Source: Orbaceae bacterium ESL0721 (lineage in GTDB: Bacteria; Pseudomonadota; Gammaproteobacteria; Enterobacterales; Orbaceae). From it: 64,000 nt of DNA. Below, piece after piece: positions 9,676 to 21,596 of this stretch (positions within the stretch are counted from its first letter, which is position 1; each line of letters begins with the position of its first letter). The position numbers and the translations under genes were made by a program. The notes beneath the pieces were generated by a model. It had not been told where the DNA came from. It saw only the letters and a list, made by a program, of their open reading frames with translations, and searched no databases. Where the stretch lies: assembly GCA_029433365.1 (NCBI GenBank), contig JAQTHZ010000001.1:1116001-1180000 (forward strand). Reading direction: 5' to 3'.

Positions 9676-10404
9676 TTAATCTTTATTTACATCTTTTTTA
9701 ACAGACTCACTTGCCTCTTGAGTATTCTCTTGTCTGTTTTTCTCTTGTTCTTGCTTTTCATCATAAGCTTGTTTAGCTTTTAAATATTCAGCTTGATTAA
9801 GTTTTATCTTAATATTACTCTCAAGATCAGGTGAAGGTGATGCTGCTAACGCAACCTTATAACTATCGACTGCATCACTATAACGCGACATTTTTATAAA
9901 AATATCGCCACGAATATCATTAACGCTTGGTGCCCAGCTCTGTTCTATAACTTTATCTAAAGTGGTTAAGCTATCTTGATATTGTTCTAACTGATATTGC
10001 AATCTTGCAATACGGATATTGATAATTGATTCAACCGGTTGTGAATCTGTTTTCTTTAAAGCATTTGTTAATAATTTTTTCGCGCCTTCATAATCTTTAA
10101 GTGTTTCAACATAAAATTGTGCCGCGCCGAGATCTGCAAATACTGCGTAGATGGTATCATTATTATTAGCAAAGGCAACTAACTCATCTACCGAATTTGG
10201 TACATTAGTATCTAATTTTTGAACCAATTTTTCATACTGTTCTGAAGAACTGATTACCTTTTCTTGTTGATGAGATTGCCAATAACGCCATCCCCAAAAA
10301 GCAAGTAAACCAATTACAATTACAGCTACTATGATCTTCCATGTTTTAGCAAAAAACGATTTTAATTCCGACATTTGCTCTTCAGCAGTTAATTGATGAC
10401 TCAC
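9676..10404 (-). CDS. yfgM: YfgM, ancillary SecYEG translocon subunit
   Basis: An inner-membrane protein with a periplasmic TPR-like domain that works with the Sec translocon and periplasmic chaperones. The 242-aa protein has a short cytoplasmic N-terminus (EEQMSELKSFF), one membrane segment around residues 23-43 (IIVAVIVIGLLAFWGWRYW) and helical repeats after it. The C-terminus is rich in K, E and Q and longer than in E. coli (206 aa). It starts one base after hisS ends, and order hisS-yfgM-bamB is conserved. Confidence 0.93.
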   Translation of the reverse strand: MSHQLTAEEQMSELKSFFAKTWKIIVAVIVIGLLAFWGWRYWQSHQQEKVISSSEQYEKLVQKLDTNVPNSVDELVAFANNNDTIYAVFADLGAAQFYVETLKDYEGAKKLLTNALKKTDSQPVESIINIRIARLQYQLEQYQDSLTTLDKVIEQSWAPSVNDIRGDIFIKMSRYSDAVDSYKVALAASPSPDLESNIKIKLNQAEYLKAKQAYDEKQEQEKNRQENTQEASESVKKDVNKD

Positions 10405-10405
10405 T

Positions 10406-11701
10406 CTATTCTCCTTTCTCTTGCTTTAGAATTGCTAAACATTCTGATGCTGCATCTTGCTTAGCTACCTCTTTCTGCTCACCAGTTTGTAAATTTTTAA
10501 TCATTACCGTTGCTTGATTGGCTTCGTTTTCACCAATAATGACAGCTATTTTAGCACCTAATTTATCTGCCTTTGCAAACTGTTTCTTAAAATTCGATGT
10601 CCCGTAATTGGTCATCACTCGCTTATTCGGGAGTGCATCACGTAACTGTTCAGCAACATTTTGTGCAATAGATAGTGTTTTATCATCACCAGATGAGATC
10701 ATATAGATATCTATTGCATCATTAGATACTAATGCATCATTGACAGCTTTAACCAGTAAGACCAAACGTTCAACACCCATAGCAAAACCAACTGCTGGTG
10801 TAGGTTGCCCACCTAATTGACTAACTAAACCATCATATCTGCCACCACCACATACGGTACCTTGTGCGCCTAAACTGGTAGTTACCCATTCAAAAACAGT
10901 CCGATTATAATAGTCTAAACCGCGTACTAACCGTTGATTAATTTGATAATGGATACCTGCCTGATCAAGTAAATAACATAATCGGTTAAAGTGATCTTTA
11001 GACTCCTCATCAAGGTAATCAAATAATTTCGGAGCATTATTAAGTAACTCTTGTATGACTGGATTTTTTGAATCTAAAACCCGCAAAGGGTTAGTGTACA
11101 TTCGGCGTAGACAATCTTCATCGAGTAGATCTTTATGCTGTTCAAGGAACTCAACTAGAGCTTTGCGGTAATTGGCGCGTGCTTCAACGGATCCAATGGA
11201 ATTTAACTCCAGAGTCGTATGTTTTTCAACACCTAATGCTTTCCAGAAACGGGCAGTTAAGAGAATAATTTCTGCATCAATATTTGGACCTTCAAGCCCA
11301 AAAACTTCAACTCCGAACTGATGAAATTGTCGATAACGCCCTTTTTGCGGTTTTTCATACCTAAATGCTGGCCCCAAATACCATAATCGCTGTTCTTGAT
11401 TATATAAAAGACCATGCTCAATACCTGCTCTTACACAACCAGCAGTCAATTCTGGACGTAACGTAATACTCTCATCATTACGATCATTAAAGGTGTACAT
11501 CTCTTTTTCAACAATATCTGTCACTTCACCTACAGCACGTTTAAATAGTGCGGTATCTTCAACAATTGGAGTACGAATTTCGTTATAACCGTAACTGTTT
11601 AATACCTCTTTGACTGTTTTTTCAATCTGTTGCCAGATTGAACTTTCAGTTGGAAGTAGATCATTCATTCCACGAATAGATTGAATCTTTTTTTCTGCCA
11701 T
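10406..11701 (-). CDS. hisS: Histidine-tRNA ligase
   Basis: Charges tRNA-His. The 431-aa class II synthetase has motif 2 ([18 protein letters not shown]), the histidine A motif [15 protein letters not shown], motif 3 ([11 protein letters not shown]) and a C-terminal anticodon-binding domain (IYMISSGD to the end). Slightly longer than E. coli HisS (424). It is the likely head of a hisS-yfgM-bamB-der-yfgJ transcript; the 127-bp gap to ispG could hold a promoter. Confidence 0.97.
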   Translation of the reverse strand: MAEKKIQSIRGMNDLLPTESSIWQQIEKTVKEVLNSYGYNEIRTPIVEDTALFKRAVGEVTDIVEKEMYTFNDRNDESITLRPELTAGCVRAGIEHGLLYNQEQRLWYLGPAFRYEKPQKGRYRQFHQFGVEVFGLEGPNIDAEIILLTARFWKALGVEKHTTLELNSIGSVEARANYRKALVEFLEQHKDLLDEDCLRRMYTNPLRVLDSKNPVIQELLNNAPKLFDYLDEESKDHFNRLCYLLDQAGIHYQINQRLVRGLDYYNRTVFEWVTTSLGAQGTVCGGGRYDGLVSQLGGQPTPAVGFAMGVERLVLLVKAVNDALVSNDAIDIYMISSGDDKTLSIAQNVAEQLRDALPNKRVMTNYGTSNFKKQFAKADKLGAKIAVIIGENEANQATVMIKNLQTGEQKEVAKQDAASECLAILKQEKGE

Positions 11702-11828
11702 AATTATAATTCACTATTAGGTTTAAGTATTTATTAATACTTTTTTATCTCAACTATCTTAGTTAATGACTAACTATTATTATTAATCATTGATAGTTAT
11801 TAAAATTTAAAAAATTAGTTGATTGTGT

Positions 11829-12938
11829 TTAGCTTTCTACTGTTTGGATACGGTTTTTTAGCAGTGCTGCTTTAGCTCGGATTTTTGCCTCAAGCTCATC
11901 TATCATCTGTTCATTATCAATACGTCCAATACGAACACCATCTTCATAGAAACCGCTCTTATTATGACCGCCGGCAACACCCATAGTTGAAGCTAATGCT
12001 TCACCAGGCCCATTAACAACACAGCCAATAATGGAGACATCCATCGGTGTAACAATATCTTCTAAACGCTGTTCAAGCATATTTACCGTATTTATCACAT
12101 CAAACTCTTGTCTTGAACAGGTAGGGCAAGCGATAAAATTGATACCACGTGAACGGATACGTAGTGATTTTAAAATATCAAAACCAACTTTTACCTCTTC
12201 TGTGGGATCAGCTGCTAATGAGACGCGCAATGTATCGCCAATACCTTCTGATAATAGTAATCCTAAACCAATTGCTGACTTAATCGCACCACTTCTCGCA
12301 CCACCAGCTTCAGTAATACCCAAATGAAGTGGCTGTTTAATCTGCTTAGCTAATAATCGGTAAGCCTCAACAGCGGTAAATACATCTGATGCTTTAACAC
12401 TCACTTTAAATTGATCAAAATTAAATTTATCTAATATATCGGCATGGCGCATAGCAGACTCAACAATAGCACTCGGCGTTGGTTCGCCATATTTCTCTTG
12501 GATATCTTTCTCAAGTGATCCTGAATTTACGCCAATCCGTATCGGAATATTTTTATCTCTAGCGCAATCAACTACTGCCCGCACGCGCGATTCATTACCA
12601 ATATTACCAGGATTAATCCGTAAGCAGTCTACGCCATATTCAGCTACTTTAAGTGCTATTCGATAATCAAAATGGATATCGGCAATGAGAGGAACTTTTG
12701 TCTGTTGTTTGATAAATTTAAATGCTTCGGCAGCATCCATTGTAGGAATAGAAACGCGCACGATATCAACCCCTACACGTTCTAAAGCTTGGATCTGTGC
12801 TACTGTTTTTTCAACATCTGTAGTACGCGTATTAGTCATGGATTGTACAGCGATAGGCGCACCACCACCAATGGGTACATTACCAACATAAATTCGAGTT
12901 GATTCTCTGCGATTAATCGGTGAATCATAATGACTCAT
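11829..12938 (-). CDS. ispG: 4-hydroxy-3-methylbut-2-enyl diphosphate synthase (IspG/GcpE)
   Basis: A 4Fe-4S enzyme of the MEP isoprenoid pathway that turns the cyclic diphosphate MEcPP into HMBPP. The 369-aa protein shows the TIM-barrel start ([17 protein letters not shown]), [11 protein letters not shown], and cluster cysteines in ACPTCSR and [11 protein letters not shown] use ATG 12938 ([13 protein letters not shown]); the longer frame from 12977 adds 13 residues without family support. It follows the rodZ-like gene as in E. coli. Confidence 0.97.
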   Translation of the reverse strand: MSHYDSPINRRESTRIYVGNVPIGGGAPIAVQSMTNTRTTDVEKTVAQIQALERVGVDIVRVSIPTMDAAEAFKFIKQQTKVPLIADIHFDYRIALKVAEYGVDCLRINPGNIGNESRVRAVVDCARDKNIPIRIGVNSGSLEKDIQEKYGEPTPSAIVESAMRHADILDKFNFDQFKVSVKASDVFTAVEAYRLLAKQIKQPLHLGITEAGGARSGAIKSAIGLGLLLSEGIGDTLRVSLAADPTEEVKVGFDILKSLRIRSRGINFIACPTCSRQEFDVINTVNMLEQRLEDIVTPMDVSIIGCVVNGPGEALASTMGVAGGHNKSGFYEDGVRIGRIDNEQMIDELEAKIRAKAALLKNRIQTVES

Positions 12939-13034
12939 AAAAAACCTAACTACCTTACATTGACGTTCATACGCCAACTATTTTACTGTTAATTAATAAA
13001 TAAAAATGTCTTAATATCTCAATGAGCAAATTTT

Positions 13035-13475
13035 TTAACTACTAATATGATTTGTTGGCTCAGGTGATATATAGTGACTTACTTCAATAAAATTGTCTCT
13101 ATTCTCTTGCCAAACACAGTATGCCGTTATACCCAAAACAGTCATAATAATTAAAATTGAGATAATTAATAGCCATTTTCCGCGCTTTTTACTTTTATTA
13201 ATTTGAGAGTAATCTTTCATCTTATACGTGCAATGATTTTTTGATAACGCTTCTAAAAAAGAGTGATACTCTTCAAGAGGTAGACCAACAATTTCAGCAT
13301 AAGATCTGATATAACCTCGAATAAAAACTACCGGAATGCGACTTAATTCGCCATGTTCAATATCATCAATTACATTGGTGCATATATGGATCTTCTTGGC
13401 AATATCTTTTTGAGTCAATCCTTTCTCATTTCGTAAGTTTTCAAGTTTAACTCCCAAAGTAACAATATTGTCCAT
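13035..13475 (-). CDS. rodZ: Short RodZ-like HTH membrane protein
   Basis: RodZ links the actin homologue MreB to the wall synthesis complex and sets rod shape. This 146-aa protein has the RodZ N-terminal helix-turn-helix (LRNEKGLTQKDIAKKIHI, FIRGYIRSYAEIVGLPLEEY), a basic juxtamembrane stretch (KSKKRGK) and one membrane segment at about 101-121. E. coli RodZ has 337 aa; here the periplasmic Pro/Thr linker and the C-terminal DUF4115 beta domain are missing. The 96 bases before ispG hold no leftover coding, so it is a real shortening. Position directly before ispG supports the name; rlmN and pilW, usually upstream, are absent. Confidence 0.8.
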   Translation of the reverse strand: MDNIVTLGVKLENLRNEKGLTQKDIAKKIHICTNVIDDIEHGELSRIPVVFIRGYIRSYAEIVGLPLEEYHSFLEALSKNHCTYKMKDYSQINKSKKRGKWLLIISILIIMTVLGITAYCVWQENRDNFIEVSHYISPEPTNHISS

Positions 13476-13566
13476 CCATTTTCCCCATCTATAACTTAAT
13501 GATAAATACTATCATTTTTACACATATGTGTTACCACATCCAGATAATTAATATTTTACAACTTAT

Positions 13567-14430
13567 CTATACTTTTTCTGCTTTAAACCAATGAGTTGGT
13601 TTTACAATCTCATCTTGTGCTGAGACTAATTGTAGTTCATATTCATCATGTTTTAGGGTTTCAAGCATTACAGCATAAACAGCTGCCGTTGTATGTTCAA
13701 GCGCGTCAACTAAAGATCTACCTAATAAAATATTTGCTAAAAATAGACCGCTAGTCATATCGCCAACACCCACTGGTTGACGAACACCAAAGTCAACTAA
13801 TGGCCTTGAGATGTGCCATGCTTCATCTTTAGTAACTAATAACATTTCAAAGCGATCATTTTGATAACCCGCCCGACTCAAATGCTTAACTAAAATAGCT
13901 TTTGGCCCTTTTTTACATAATTCTCGGCAAGCTAAAATCGCTTCTGTAACATTGTTAATACGCTGTTTACCATTTAACTCTTCTAACTCTAAAATATTCG
14001 GTGATAATATATCAGCCATTGGTACAGCTGTTTGACAGAAAAATTCGGCTACACCAGGCGCAACAAAACAGCCTTTTTCTGGATGCCCCATTACAGGATC
14101 GCATAGATAGATTGCTTTAGGGTTAACCTCTTTTACTTTTTTAACAATATCAATAATTGCATGCCCCTGTTCAGGGGAACCCATATAGCCACTTAATACT
14201 GCATCACATCGCTTTAGTTCACCAATTGCATTAATTCCATTAGCAATATCAACTAAGTGAGAAGCAGGCATAACTGTACCAGTCCATTCACGATATTGGG
14301 TATGATTCGAAAACTGTACTGTATTTAGTGGCCAAACATTTACACCTAAACGACGCATTGGAAATTCAGCCGCGCTATTTCCCGCATGGCCAAAAACCAC
14401 ATGCGATTGAATAGAGAGTATATTTTTCAT
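13567..14430 (-). CDS. pdxY: Pyridoxal kinase PdxY
   Basis: Phosphorylates pyridoxal in the vitamin B6 salvage route. The 287-aa ribokinase-fold protein matches E. coli PdxY (287 aa): start [52 protein letters not shown] and the anion-hole/catalytic motif [10 protein letters not shown]. It begins 21 bp after tyrS on the same strand, the same pair as in E. coli. Confidence 0.95.
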   Translation of the reverse strand: MKNILSIQSHVVFGHAGNSAAEFPMRRLGVNVWPLNTVQFSNHTQYREWTGTVMPASHLVDIANGINAIGELKRCDAVLSGYMGSPEQGHAIIDIVKKVKEVNPKAIYLCDPVMGHPEKGCFVAPGVAEFFCQTAVPMADILSPNILELEELNGKQRINNVTEAILACRELCKKGPKAILVKHLSRAGYQNDRFEMLLVTKDEAWHISRPLVDFGVRQPVGVGDMTSGLFLANILLGRSLVDALEHTTAAVYAVMLETLKHDEYELQLVSAQDEIVKPTHWFKAEKV

Positions 14431-14451
14431 AACATTAACTCCTAGTTGAGA

Positions 14452-15735
14452 TTAATTTGCAATTGATTCCCAAATAAGTAAACAGTAATATTTTTTACCA
14501 CGACGTAATAACGTATAACGATTAAAGAGTTTATCACTATCAGCGAATCGATAATCACTGATAGCATTGCGCTCACCATTAACCGATATGGCATTTGACT
14601 CAATCATCGTCTTTGCTTGCCCACGAGATGGCGCAAAGCCAGCATTAACAACAGCTTGTTGCAAATCAACATCCGTCGTAATGTGTGCAGTTGGCATACC
14701 ATCTTGTTCTAACTGCTCAAAATCGCTCTTAGAGAGTTTACTTATATCACCTGAGAATAGGCTTTCAGTAATTCGTTGAGCAATTTTTAACCCCTCTTCA
14801 CCATGAACTAAACGCGTCACCTCTTCTGCCAATACATACTGTGCTCGAGGAGCTTTTCCGCTATTTTTATCTTCCTCTTCAAGTTTATCAATTTCCGATA
14901 ATGGCATGAACGTAAAGAATTTTAAGAAACGGTAGACATCTGCATCAGCTGTATTTATCCAAAATTGATAAAACTTATATGGGCTTGTTTTTTTCGGATC
15001 AAGCCATACTGCACCGCTCTCTGTTTTACCAAATTTAGTGCCATCCGATTTTGTAATTAGAGGAACAGTTAAACCATAAACCTGTTTTTGATGTAAACGG
15101 CGTGTTAAATCAATACCCGCTGTAATATTACCCCACTGATCAGAACCACCAATTTGTAATACCACATCATGCTCTTTATTTAAGCAGGCAAAATCATATG
15201 ACTGTAATAGACTATAAGAGAATTCAGTAAAAGATATGCCTACTTCATCACGATCAATTCGCTGTTTTACTGACTCTTTATTAATCATTGAGTTAACAGA
15301 GAAATATTTACCAATATCCCGTAAAAAAGTGAGCACATTCATACTACCAAACCACTCATAATTATTGGCAATAATAGCGGGATTCTCTTTAGAACTAAAA
15401 TCTAAGAAAGGGGATACCTGATCTTTAATTTTATTGCTCCAGTCAATTACAGTTTGCTCAGTATTTAATTTACGTTCGACCGCTTTAAAACTTGGATCAC
15501 CAATTAGACCTGTTGCACCACCAACCAAAGCGATTGGTTTATGACCTGCGATCTGGAAACGTTTCAAACAAAGAAGAGGTACTAAATGACCTAAATGTAA
15601 ACTATCTGCAGTAGGATCAAAACCGCAATAAAGTGCTATTGAACCTTGTTCGAGTCTCTCTATTAAGGCTTTTTCATCTGTTACCTGTGCGATTAATCCG
15701 CGCTCCTGCAATTGTTTGATTACATTAGTCGTCAT
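14452..15735 (-). CDS. tyrS: Tyrosine-tRNA ligase
   Basis: Charges tRNA-Tyr. The 427-aa class I synthetase has the HIGH-type motif in [19 protein letters not shown], the tyrosine pocket [11 protein letters not shown], the KMSKS-equivalent KFGKT, and a C-terminal S4-like RNA-binding domain ([15 protein letters not shown]). It heads a tyrS-pdxY pair. The leader contains a perfect 12-bp palindrome. Confidence 0.97.
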   Translation of the reverse strand: MTTNVIKQLQERGLIAQVTDEKALIERLEQGSIALYCGFDPTADSLHLGHLVPLLCLKRFQIAGHKPIALVGGATGLIGDPSFKAVERKLNTEQTVIDWSNKIKDQVSPFLDFSSKENPAIIANNYEWFGSMNVLTFLRDIGKYFSVNSMINKESVKQRIDRDEVGISFTEFSYSLLQSYDFACLNKEHDVVLQIGGSDQWGNITAGIDLTRRLHQKQVYGLTVPLITKSDGTKFGKTESGAVWLDPKKTSPYKFYQFWINTADADVYRFLKFFTFMPLSEIDKLEEEDKNSGKAPRAQYVLAEEVTRLVHGEEGLKIAQRITESLFSGDISKLSKSDFEQLEQDGMPTAHITTDVDLQQAVVNAGFAPSRGQAKTMIESNAISVNGERNAISDYRFADSDKLFNRYTLLRRGKKYYCLLIWESIAN

Positions 15736-15760
15736 ACTTTTATACCTGTTCTTTTCTATC

Positions 15761-15813
15761 CACCAATTGGTGAGTTATGTTTAGAAGCGGGTTAGGAGCC
15801 AGCCCTATACCCG
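15761..15813 (-). promoter_or_regulatory. tyrS upstream palindrome and hairpin
   Basis: CACCAATTGGTG (15761-15772) is a perfect 12-bp palindrome 25 bp before tyrS. Just beyond, 15788-15813 can fold as CGGGT/ACCCG plus TAGG/CCTA. The second could be the putP terminator, though it lacks a T tract, or part of the tyrS leader. No TyrR box is evident. Confidence 0.3.
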
Positions 15814-15917
15814 ATTATTCTGTCTTTTATTCAGCCTTGCATTTCAGTATGATTAAAAATTTCACTTTATAATGCCTAGCCTTTTATTGTTACTTTTGAT
15901 AAAGATATTAATTCTGT

Positions 15918-17411
15918 TTATTCTGATATCTGTTTATTGTGATAAACATTATGAGCCTGTTGAAAATGATCGGCTACTGTCTGATTTGGTTTTTTATCAC
16001 ATAAACTGATGATAATAATCGTAATAGATGCAAATAGAAAGCCTGGAATTAATGAGTAGAGATTCCACCAGTTAAAATTAATCCATAATAAGACTGTTAC
16101 CGCACCAACTATCATACCTAAAAGTGCGCCATTACGCGTCATTCTTGACCAAAAAACAGAGAAGATGATAATTGGACCAAATGCGGCACCAAAACCAGCC
16201 CAAGCATGACTGACTAGATCTAATACACTATTATCTGGATTGATTGATAGTAAAATTGCAATTATTGCAACAAGTAAAACCATTGCTCTACCCACCCAAA
16301 CTAACTCTTTTTGGGTTGCATTTTTACGTAAAAATGCACGGTAAAAATCTTCAGTCAATGCACTTGAACAGACTAATAACTGACAACTTAATGTGCTCAT
16401 TACTGCAGCTAAAATAGCAGCTAACAGAATACCTGCTATCCATGGGTTAAACAGTAATTTAGCTAATTCAATAAAAATACGTTCATGTTTTCCATCATCA
16501 ATTAGATAGCTAAACTCAGGGTGTGCTGAAAAATAGGCGATCCCAAAAAACCCTACTGTTATTGCACCACCTAAACATAGAATCATCCATGTCATACTTA
16601 TTCGGCGTGCATTTTTCATCACTTCGTGTGAGCCAGCTGCCATAAAGCGGGCCAAAATGTGCGGCTGTCCAAAATAGCCCAGTCCCCAACCTAGTAAGGA
16701 GAGTATAGTTATCAGATCCATATGTGCCATCAAGTTAGTATAGTCAGGATTTAACATCTGAATATGGATAACAGCATCATTAAAACCACCCGCATTAATA
16801 ATAACCATAATTGGTGTTAGGATAAGCGCAAACATCATTAAACTAGCTTGGATGGTATCTGTCCAGCTTACCGCTAAAAAACCACCAATAAATGTATATA
16901 AAATAGTTGCCCCAGCGCCTGCTAACATTGCCCAGCCATAACTCATTCCAAATGTACTTTCAAAAAGTTTTGCACCGGCAACAACGCCAGAAGCACAATA
17001 AATAGTAAAAAAGATGAGAATAATAAGTGCTGAAATTACACGTAAAAGTGAGCTTTTATCATCGAAACGACGCGCAAAATAGTCAGGCAAAGTGAGTGAA
17101 TTATGGTTAATTTCTGTGAAGACACGTAAACGACCAGCAATGAGTAACCAGTTAAAATAAGCACCAATAATCAACCCAATAGCGATCCAACTTTTTGAGA
17201 TGCCGAATAAAAAAACGGCTCCGGGCAAACCCATTAATAGCCAACCACTCATATCAGATGCACCAGCAGATAGAGCAGTAACTAAACTGCCAATACGGCG
17301 TCCGCCCAAAATATAATCACCAAAATTCTGTGTGCTGCGAAATGCATAAAAACCAATTGCAATCATCCCAAAAATATAGATTGCAAATGTGACAATCATG
17401 GGTAAAGACAT
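15918..17411 (-). CDS. putP: Sodium/proline symporter
   Basis: Imports proline with sodium across the inner membrane. The protein (about 497 aa from ATG 17411) is a sodium:solute symporter with 12-13 membrane segments. It follows E. coli PutP closely: YILGGR, ALSAGASDMSGWLLMGLPGA, TIYCASG, GWGLGYFGQPHILARFMA, NPWIAGILLAAILAAVMSTLSCQ. An ATG 51 bases upstream extends the frame by 17 residues not seen in the family and has no ribosome site; the inner ATG has AAGG at a long spacing. putA, the usual neighbour, is absent. Confidence 0.93.
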   Translation of the reverse strand: MSLPMIVTFAIYIFGMIAIGFYAFRSTQNFGDYILGGRRIGSLVTALSAGASDMSGWLLMGLPGAVFLFGISKSWIAIGLIIGAYFNWLLIAGRLRVFTEINHNSLTLPDYFARRFDDKSSLLRVISALIILIFFTIYCASGVVAGAKLFESTFGMSYGWAMLAGAGATILYTFIGGFLAVSWTDTIQASLMMFALILTPIMVIINAGGFNDAVIHIQMLNPDYTNLMAHMDLITILSLLGWGLGYFGQPHILARFMAAGSHEVMKNARRISMTWMILCLGGAITVGFFGIAYFSAHPEFSYLIDDGKHERIFIELAKLLFNPWIAGILLAAILAAVMSTLSCQLLVCSSALTEDFYRAFLRKNATQKELVWVGRAMVLLVAIIAILLSINPDNSVLDLVSHAWAGFGAAFGPIIIFSVFWSRMTRNGALLGMIVGAVTVLLWINFNWWNLYSLIPGFLFASITIIIISLCDKKPNQTVADHFQQAHNVYHNKQISE

Positions 17412-17637
17412 ATTTATTAAAAACCTTGTTGAGTCGGCAAAATAGGGCAAATAGCTTACCATAAAAATAGGGGGCTAAAAAGTGAATAAACAACACCATT
17501 TTCTATAATAAAAATTATCAATTTCCCTCTTTTTCCTTAATAATAGGTAGGACGTATCATGCATTTATGCAATTTTAAATGAAATATGTATATAATGGCT
17601 CAATTTATCTAATAAAATAGACTCTTTATAGGAAGTT

Positions 17638-18279
17638 ATGAAACAAGCCTCGCGGATTGAAATTTTAGAACGATTAAAAGATCATATAAAAGATCCTACC
17701 ACTGAACTAGTCTATCAAACCCCCTTTGAGTTATTGATTGCTGTGGTTCTTTCAGCACAAGCAACTGATGTGAGTGTAAATAAGGCAACAAAACCACTAT
17801 TTGCCATAGCAAATACACCAGAGCAGATCTTGGCACTTGGGCTAGATAAGCTGAAAGAGCATATTCGTACGATTGGACTCTATAATAGTAAAGCTGCCAA
17901 TATTATGAAAACATGCCAGCTATTAGTTGATAAGTATAATGGTGAAGTGCCAGAAAATTTTGATCAATTAATTGAGCTACCTGGTGTTGGAAGAAAAACC
18001 GCAAATGTGATCTTAAATACAGCGTTTGGTTGGCCAACAATTGCGGTTGATACCCATATTTTTCGTGTCTGTAACCGTACCCGTTTTGCTCCTGGCAAAA
18101 ATGTTGAAGAGGTTGAGCAAAAATTATTAAAAGTGGTACCCGACGAGTATAAAATTAACTGTCATCACTGGCTTATTTTACACGGCCGTTATACGTGCAT
18201 TGCACGCAAACCACGTTGCGGTTCTTGTGTTATTGAAGATTTGTGTGAATATAAAGATAAGGTCTATCCAGAAACATAA
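17638..18279 (+). CDS. nth: Endonuclease III
   Basis: A DNA glycosylase/AP lyase that removes oxidised pyrimidines in base excision repair. The 213-aa protein has the helix-hairpin-helix LPGVGRKTA with catalytic K120, catalytic D138 (AVDTHIFRV), and the 4Fe-4S loop C187, C194, C197, C203. Length is close to E. coli Nth (211). AGGAAG precedes the start. In E. coli nth ends the rsx operon; here smrB follows and no rsx genes are present. Confidence 0.97.
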   Translation: MKQASRIEILERLKDHIKDPTTELVYQTPFELLIAVVLSAQATDVSVNKATKPLFAIANTPEQILALGLDKLKEHIRTIGLYNSKAANIMKTCQLLVDKYNGEVPENFDQLIELPGVGRKTANVILNTAFGWPTIAVDTHIFRVCNRTRFAPGKNVEEVEQKLLKVVPDEYKINCHHWLILHGRYTCIARKPRCGSCVIEDLCEYKDKVYPET

Positions 18280-18331
18280 ATTACACTCTTCTTTTGTTTA
18301 TCAATTAATTGTCTGTTTTGAGAAAATGTAC

Positions 18332-18868
18332 ATGCCAAATAAATTTAATCTGAGTAAAGATGATATAGATCTATTTAAAAATAGTATTGGGAAAGCTAAA
18401 AAAATAGCTCAAGATACTGTCGTGCATAAACCAATTAAGCGATCTTCACCAAAGGCACAATTAAATAAATTGGAACATGAACAGAGTAATACTGAATTCT
18501 ATTTTTCAGATGATTATCACCCTATTCTACAAGAAGATCCGCTCCGTTATAGTCGTGAAGATGCTGATCCTTATGAGATTAAAAAATTACGCCAAGGATT
18601 TTATGAGCCAGAACTTTTTTTAGATCTGCATGGTTTAACACAGTTAGAGGCAAAAAAAGAGATAGCAGCACTAATCGCCGCTTGCTTAAATGAAAATATA
18701 CAGTGTGCTTGTATTATGTATGGACATGGAAAAAATATTTTAAAAAGGCAGATACCAATGTGGTTAGCACAACATCCTGATATTATCTGTTTTCATCAAG
18801 CACCTAAGGAGTTTGGTGGCAGTGCAGCATTATTAGTTCTCTTTGATAATAAAAATTTAACTTTTTAA
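18332..18868 (+). CDS. smrB: Ribosome-rescue nuclease SmrB (Smr domain, YfcN)
   Basis: SmrB is recruited to collided ribosomes and cuts the mRNA between them. The 178-aa protein has the family N-terminal part (FNLSKDDIDLFKNS, IAQDTVVHKP) and a C-terminal Smr domain with LFLDLHGLTQLEAKKEI, MYGHGKNILK and HQAPKEFGGSAALLVL. I start at ATG 18332 (MPNKFNL); an ATG six bases upstream is also possible, and both follow a GAGAAA stretch. It lies 52 bp after nth. Confidence 0.92.
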   Translation: MPNKFNLSKDDIDLFKNSIGKAKKIAQDTVVHKPIKRSSPKAQLNKLEHEQSNTEFYFSDDYHPILQEDPLRYSREDADPYEIKKLRQGFYEPELFLDLHGLTQLEAKKEIAALIAACLNENIQCACIMYGHGKNILKRQIPMWLAQHPDIICFHQAPKEFGGSAALLVLFDNKNLTF

Positions 18869-18900
18869 TCTTTTTTGAAAGATATAAAAGAGAGGATATA

Positions 18901-18924
18901 AAAAAACCAGCTTAATTAAGCTGG
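18901..18924 (-). terminator. Terminator of obgE
   Basis: CCAGCTTAATTAAGCTGG (18907-18924) is a perfect palindrome preceded on the plus strand by six A, so on the minus strand it is followed by TTTTTT. It lies beyond the obgE stop and also faces the smrB end, where the T tract is lacking. Confidence 0.8.
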
Positions 18925-19085
18925 TAAACATTGGAAGCAATGTGAGCAATGTCATACTTTATTTAGAAGCTATTAGAAGTCTCCAATAAAGCATAAATCA
19001 AATGATAATTATTCTCATTATTAATTGCAAGCACTATTTTTACTCTTTAAATAAAATTTCAATTAATCTTTTATTACTATTACAT

Positions 19086-20769
<1,684 letters not shown>

Positions 20770-20770
20770 A

Positions 20771-20802
20771 AAAAGCCTCACAAAATAATTGTGAGGCTTT
20801 TT
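20771..20802 (-). terminator. Terminator of the rplU-rpmA operon
   Basis: AAAAGCCTCAC, a 9-nt loop and GTGAGGCTTTT form a strong hairpin just past the rpmA stop, with T-rich sequence on both strands. Confidence 0.9.
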
Positions 20803-20827
20803 ATAAGAAAAAAAGACCGATTTTTAC

Positions 20828-21088
20828 TTAGCTATTAGCAACAATACTAACATAGCGACGGTTTTTTGGCCCTTTAACTTCAAATTTAACTTGCCCATCA
20901 ATCAGTGCAAATAGAGTATGGTCACGACCACAACCTACATTTGTACCAGCATGAAACTGAGTTCCGCGTTGACGAACTAAAATATTACCAGCTAAAACTT
21001 CTTGATTACCATAACGTTTAACACCTAAACGTTTACTCTGGGAATCGCGACCATTACGTGATGAGCCGCCTGCCTTCTTATGTGCCAT
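20828..21088 (-). CDS. rpmA: 50S ribosomal protein L27
   Basis: L27 reaches with its N-terminus to the peptidyl transferase centre. The 86-aa protein starts [20 protein letters not shown] and has the family [22 protein letters not shown]. There is no N-terminal extension of the Firmicutes type. It follows rplU 15 bp downstream. Confidence 0.98.
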   Translation of the reverse strand: MAHKKAGGSSRNGRDSQSKRLGVKRYGNQEVLAGNILVRQRGTQFHAGTNVGCGRDHTLFALIDGQVKFEVKGPKNRRYVSIVANS

Positions 21089-21103
21089 TGTTCGATACTC
21101 CTA

Positions 21104-21412
21104 CTAAGCAATTGCAGTGATCTTTACATCAGTAAACCACTGACGGTGACCTTGCTGTTTACGATAATGTTTACGACGACGGAATTTAACAATCTTAATT
21201 TTATCGCCACGACCATGTTCAACAATCTCTGCTTTAATAGTCGCACCTTCAACAAATGGAGCACCGATTTTAATCTCTTCACCATTTGCTACCATTAGAA
21301 CTTTATCGAAAACAACTTCTGAACCTGTTTCGATCTCTAATTTTTCCAAGCGAACGACTTGCCCTTCGCTAACTCGGTGTTGTTTACCACCACTTTGGAA
21401 AACTGCGTACAT
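21104..21412 (-). CDS. rplU: 50S ribosomal protein L21
   Basis: Binds 23S rRNA in the large subunit. The 102-aa protein shows the L21 start [25 protein letters not shown] and the RNA-binding [19 protein letters not shown]. It heads the rplU-rpmA operon. In enterobacteria ispB is divergent from it; here the accessory block begins on that side. Confidence 0.98.
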   Translation of the reverse strand: MYAVFQSGGKQHRVSEGQVVRLEKLEIETGSEVVFDKVLMVANGEEIKIGAPFVEGATIKAEIVEHGRGDKIKIVKFRRRKHYRKQQGHRQWFTDVKITAIA

Positions 21413-21525
21413 ACTTAACTCCGCAATAATAGACAGACTTTTTACTTAATCACATTACTAGTCTGCATTGATTAATCTTATAGGGCGTGAATTTTACGCA
21501 AAAATGAACCTCGTTGCAAGTAATG

Positions 21526-21559
21526 TTTAATAAAAGATCCATAAAAAATGAAAAGATCT
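21526..21559 (+). repeat. Left copy of a direct repeat flanking the APE block
   Basis: A 34-base segment starting TTTAATAAAAGATCC, then ATAAAAAATGAAAAGATC, recurs at 36350-36381 in the same orientation with one base missing (a C) and no other change over 32 bases. It lies 113 bp upstream of rplU, outside any gene. The two copies enclose exactly the lipoprotein gene and apeC-apeR. Confidence 0.75.
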
Positions 21560-21596
21560 AATTCTTAATTCAAACAATTAAATAGGTTTTTTAAAA

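Noticed and set aside
13035-13475. Free-standing phage-type HTH regulator
   Set aside because: The membrane segment, the FIRGYIRSYA motif and the place before ispG all favour RodZ.
17412-17462. Longer putP from ATG 17462
   Set aside because: The 17 extra residues are not in the family and no ribosome site precedes that ATG; kept as an alternative in the putP entry.
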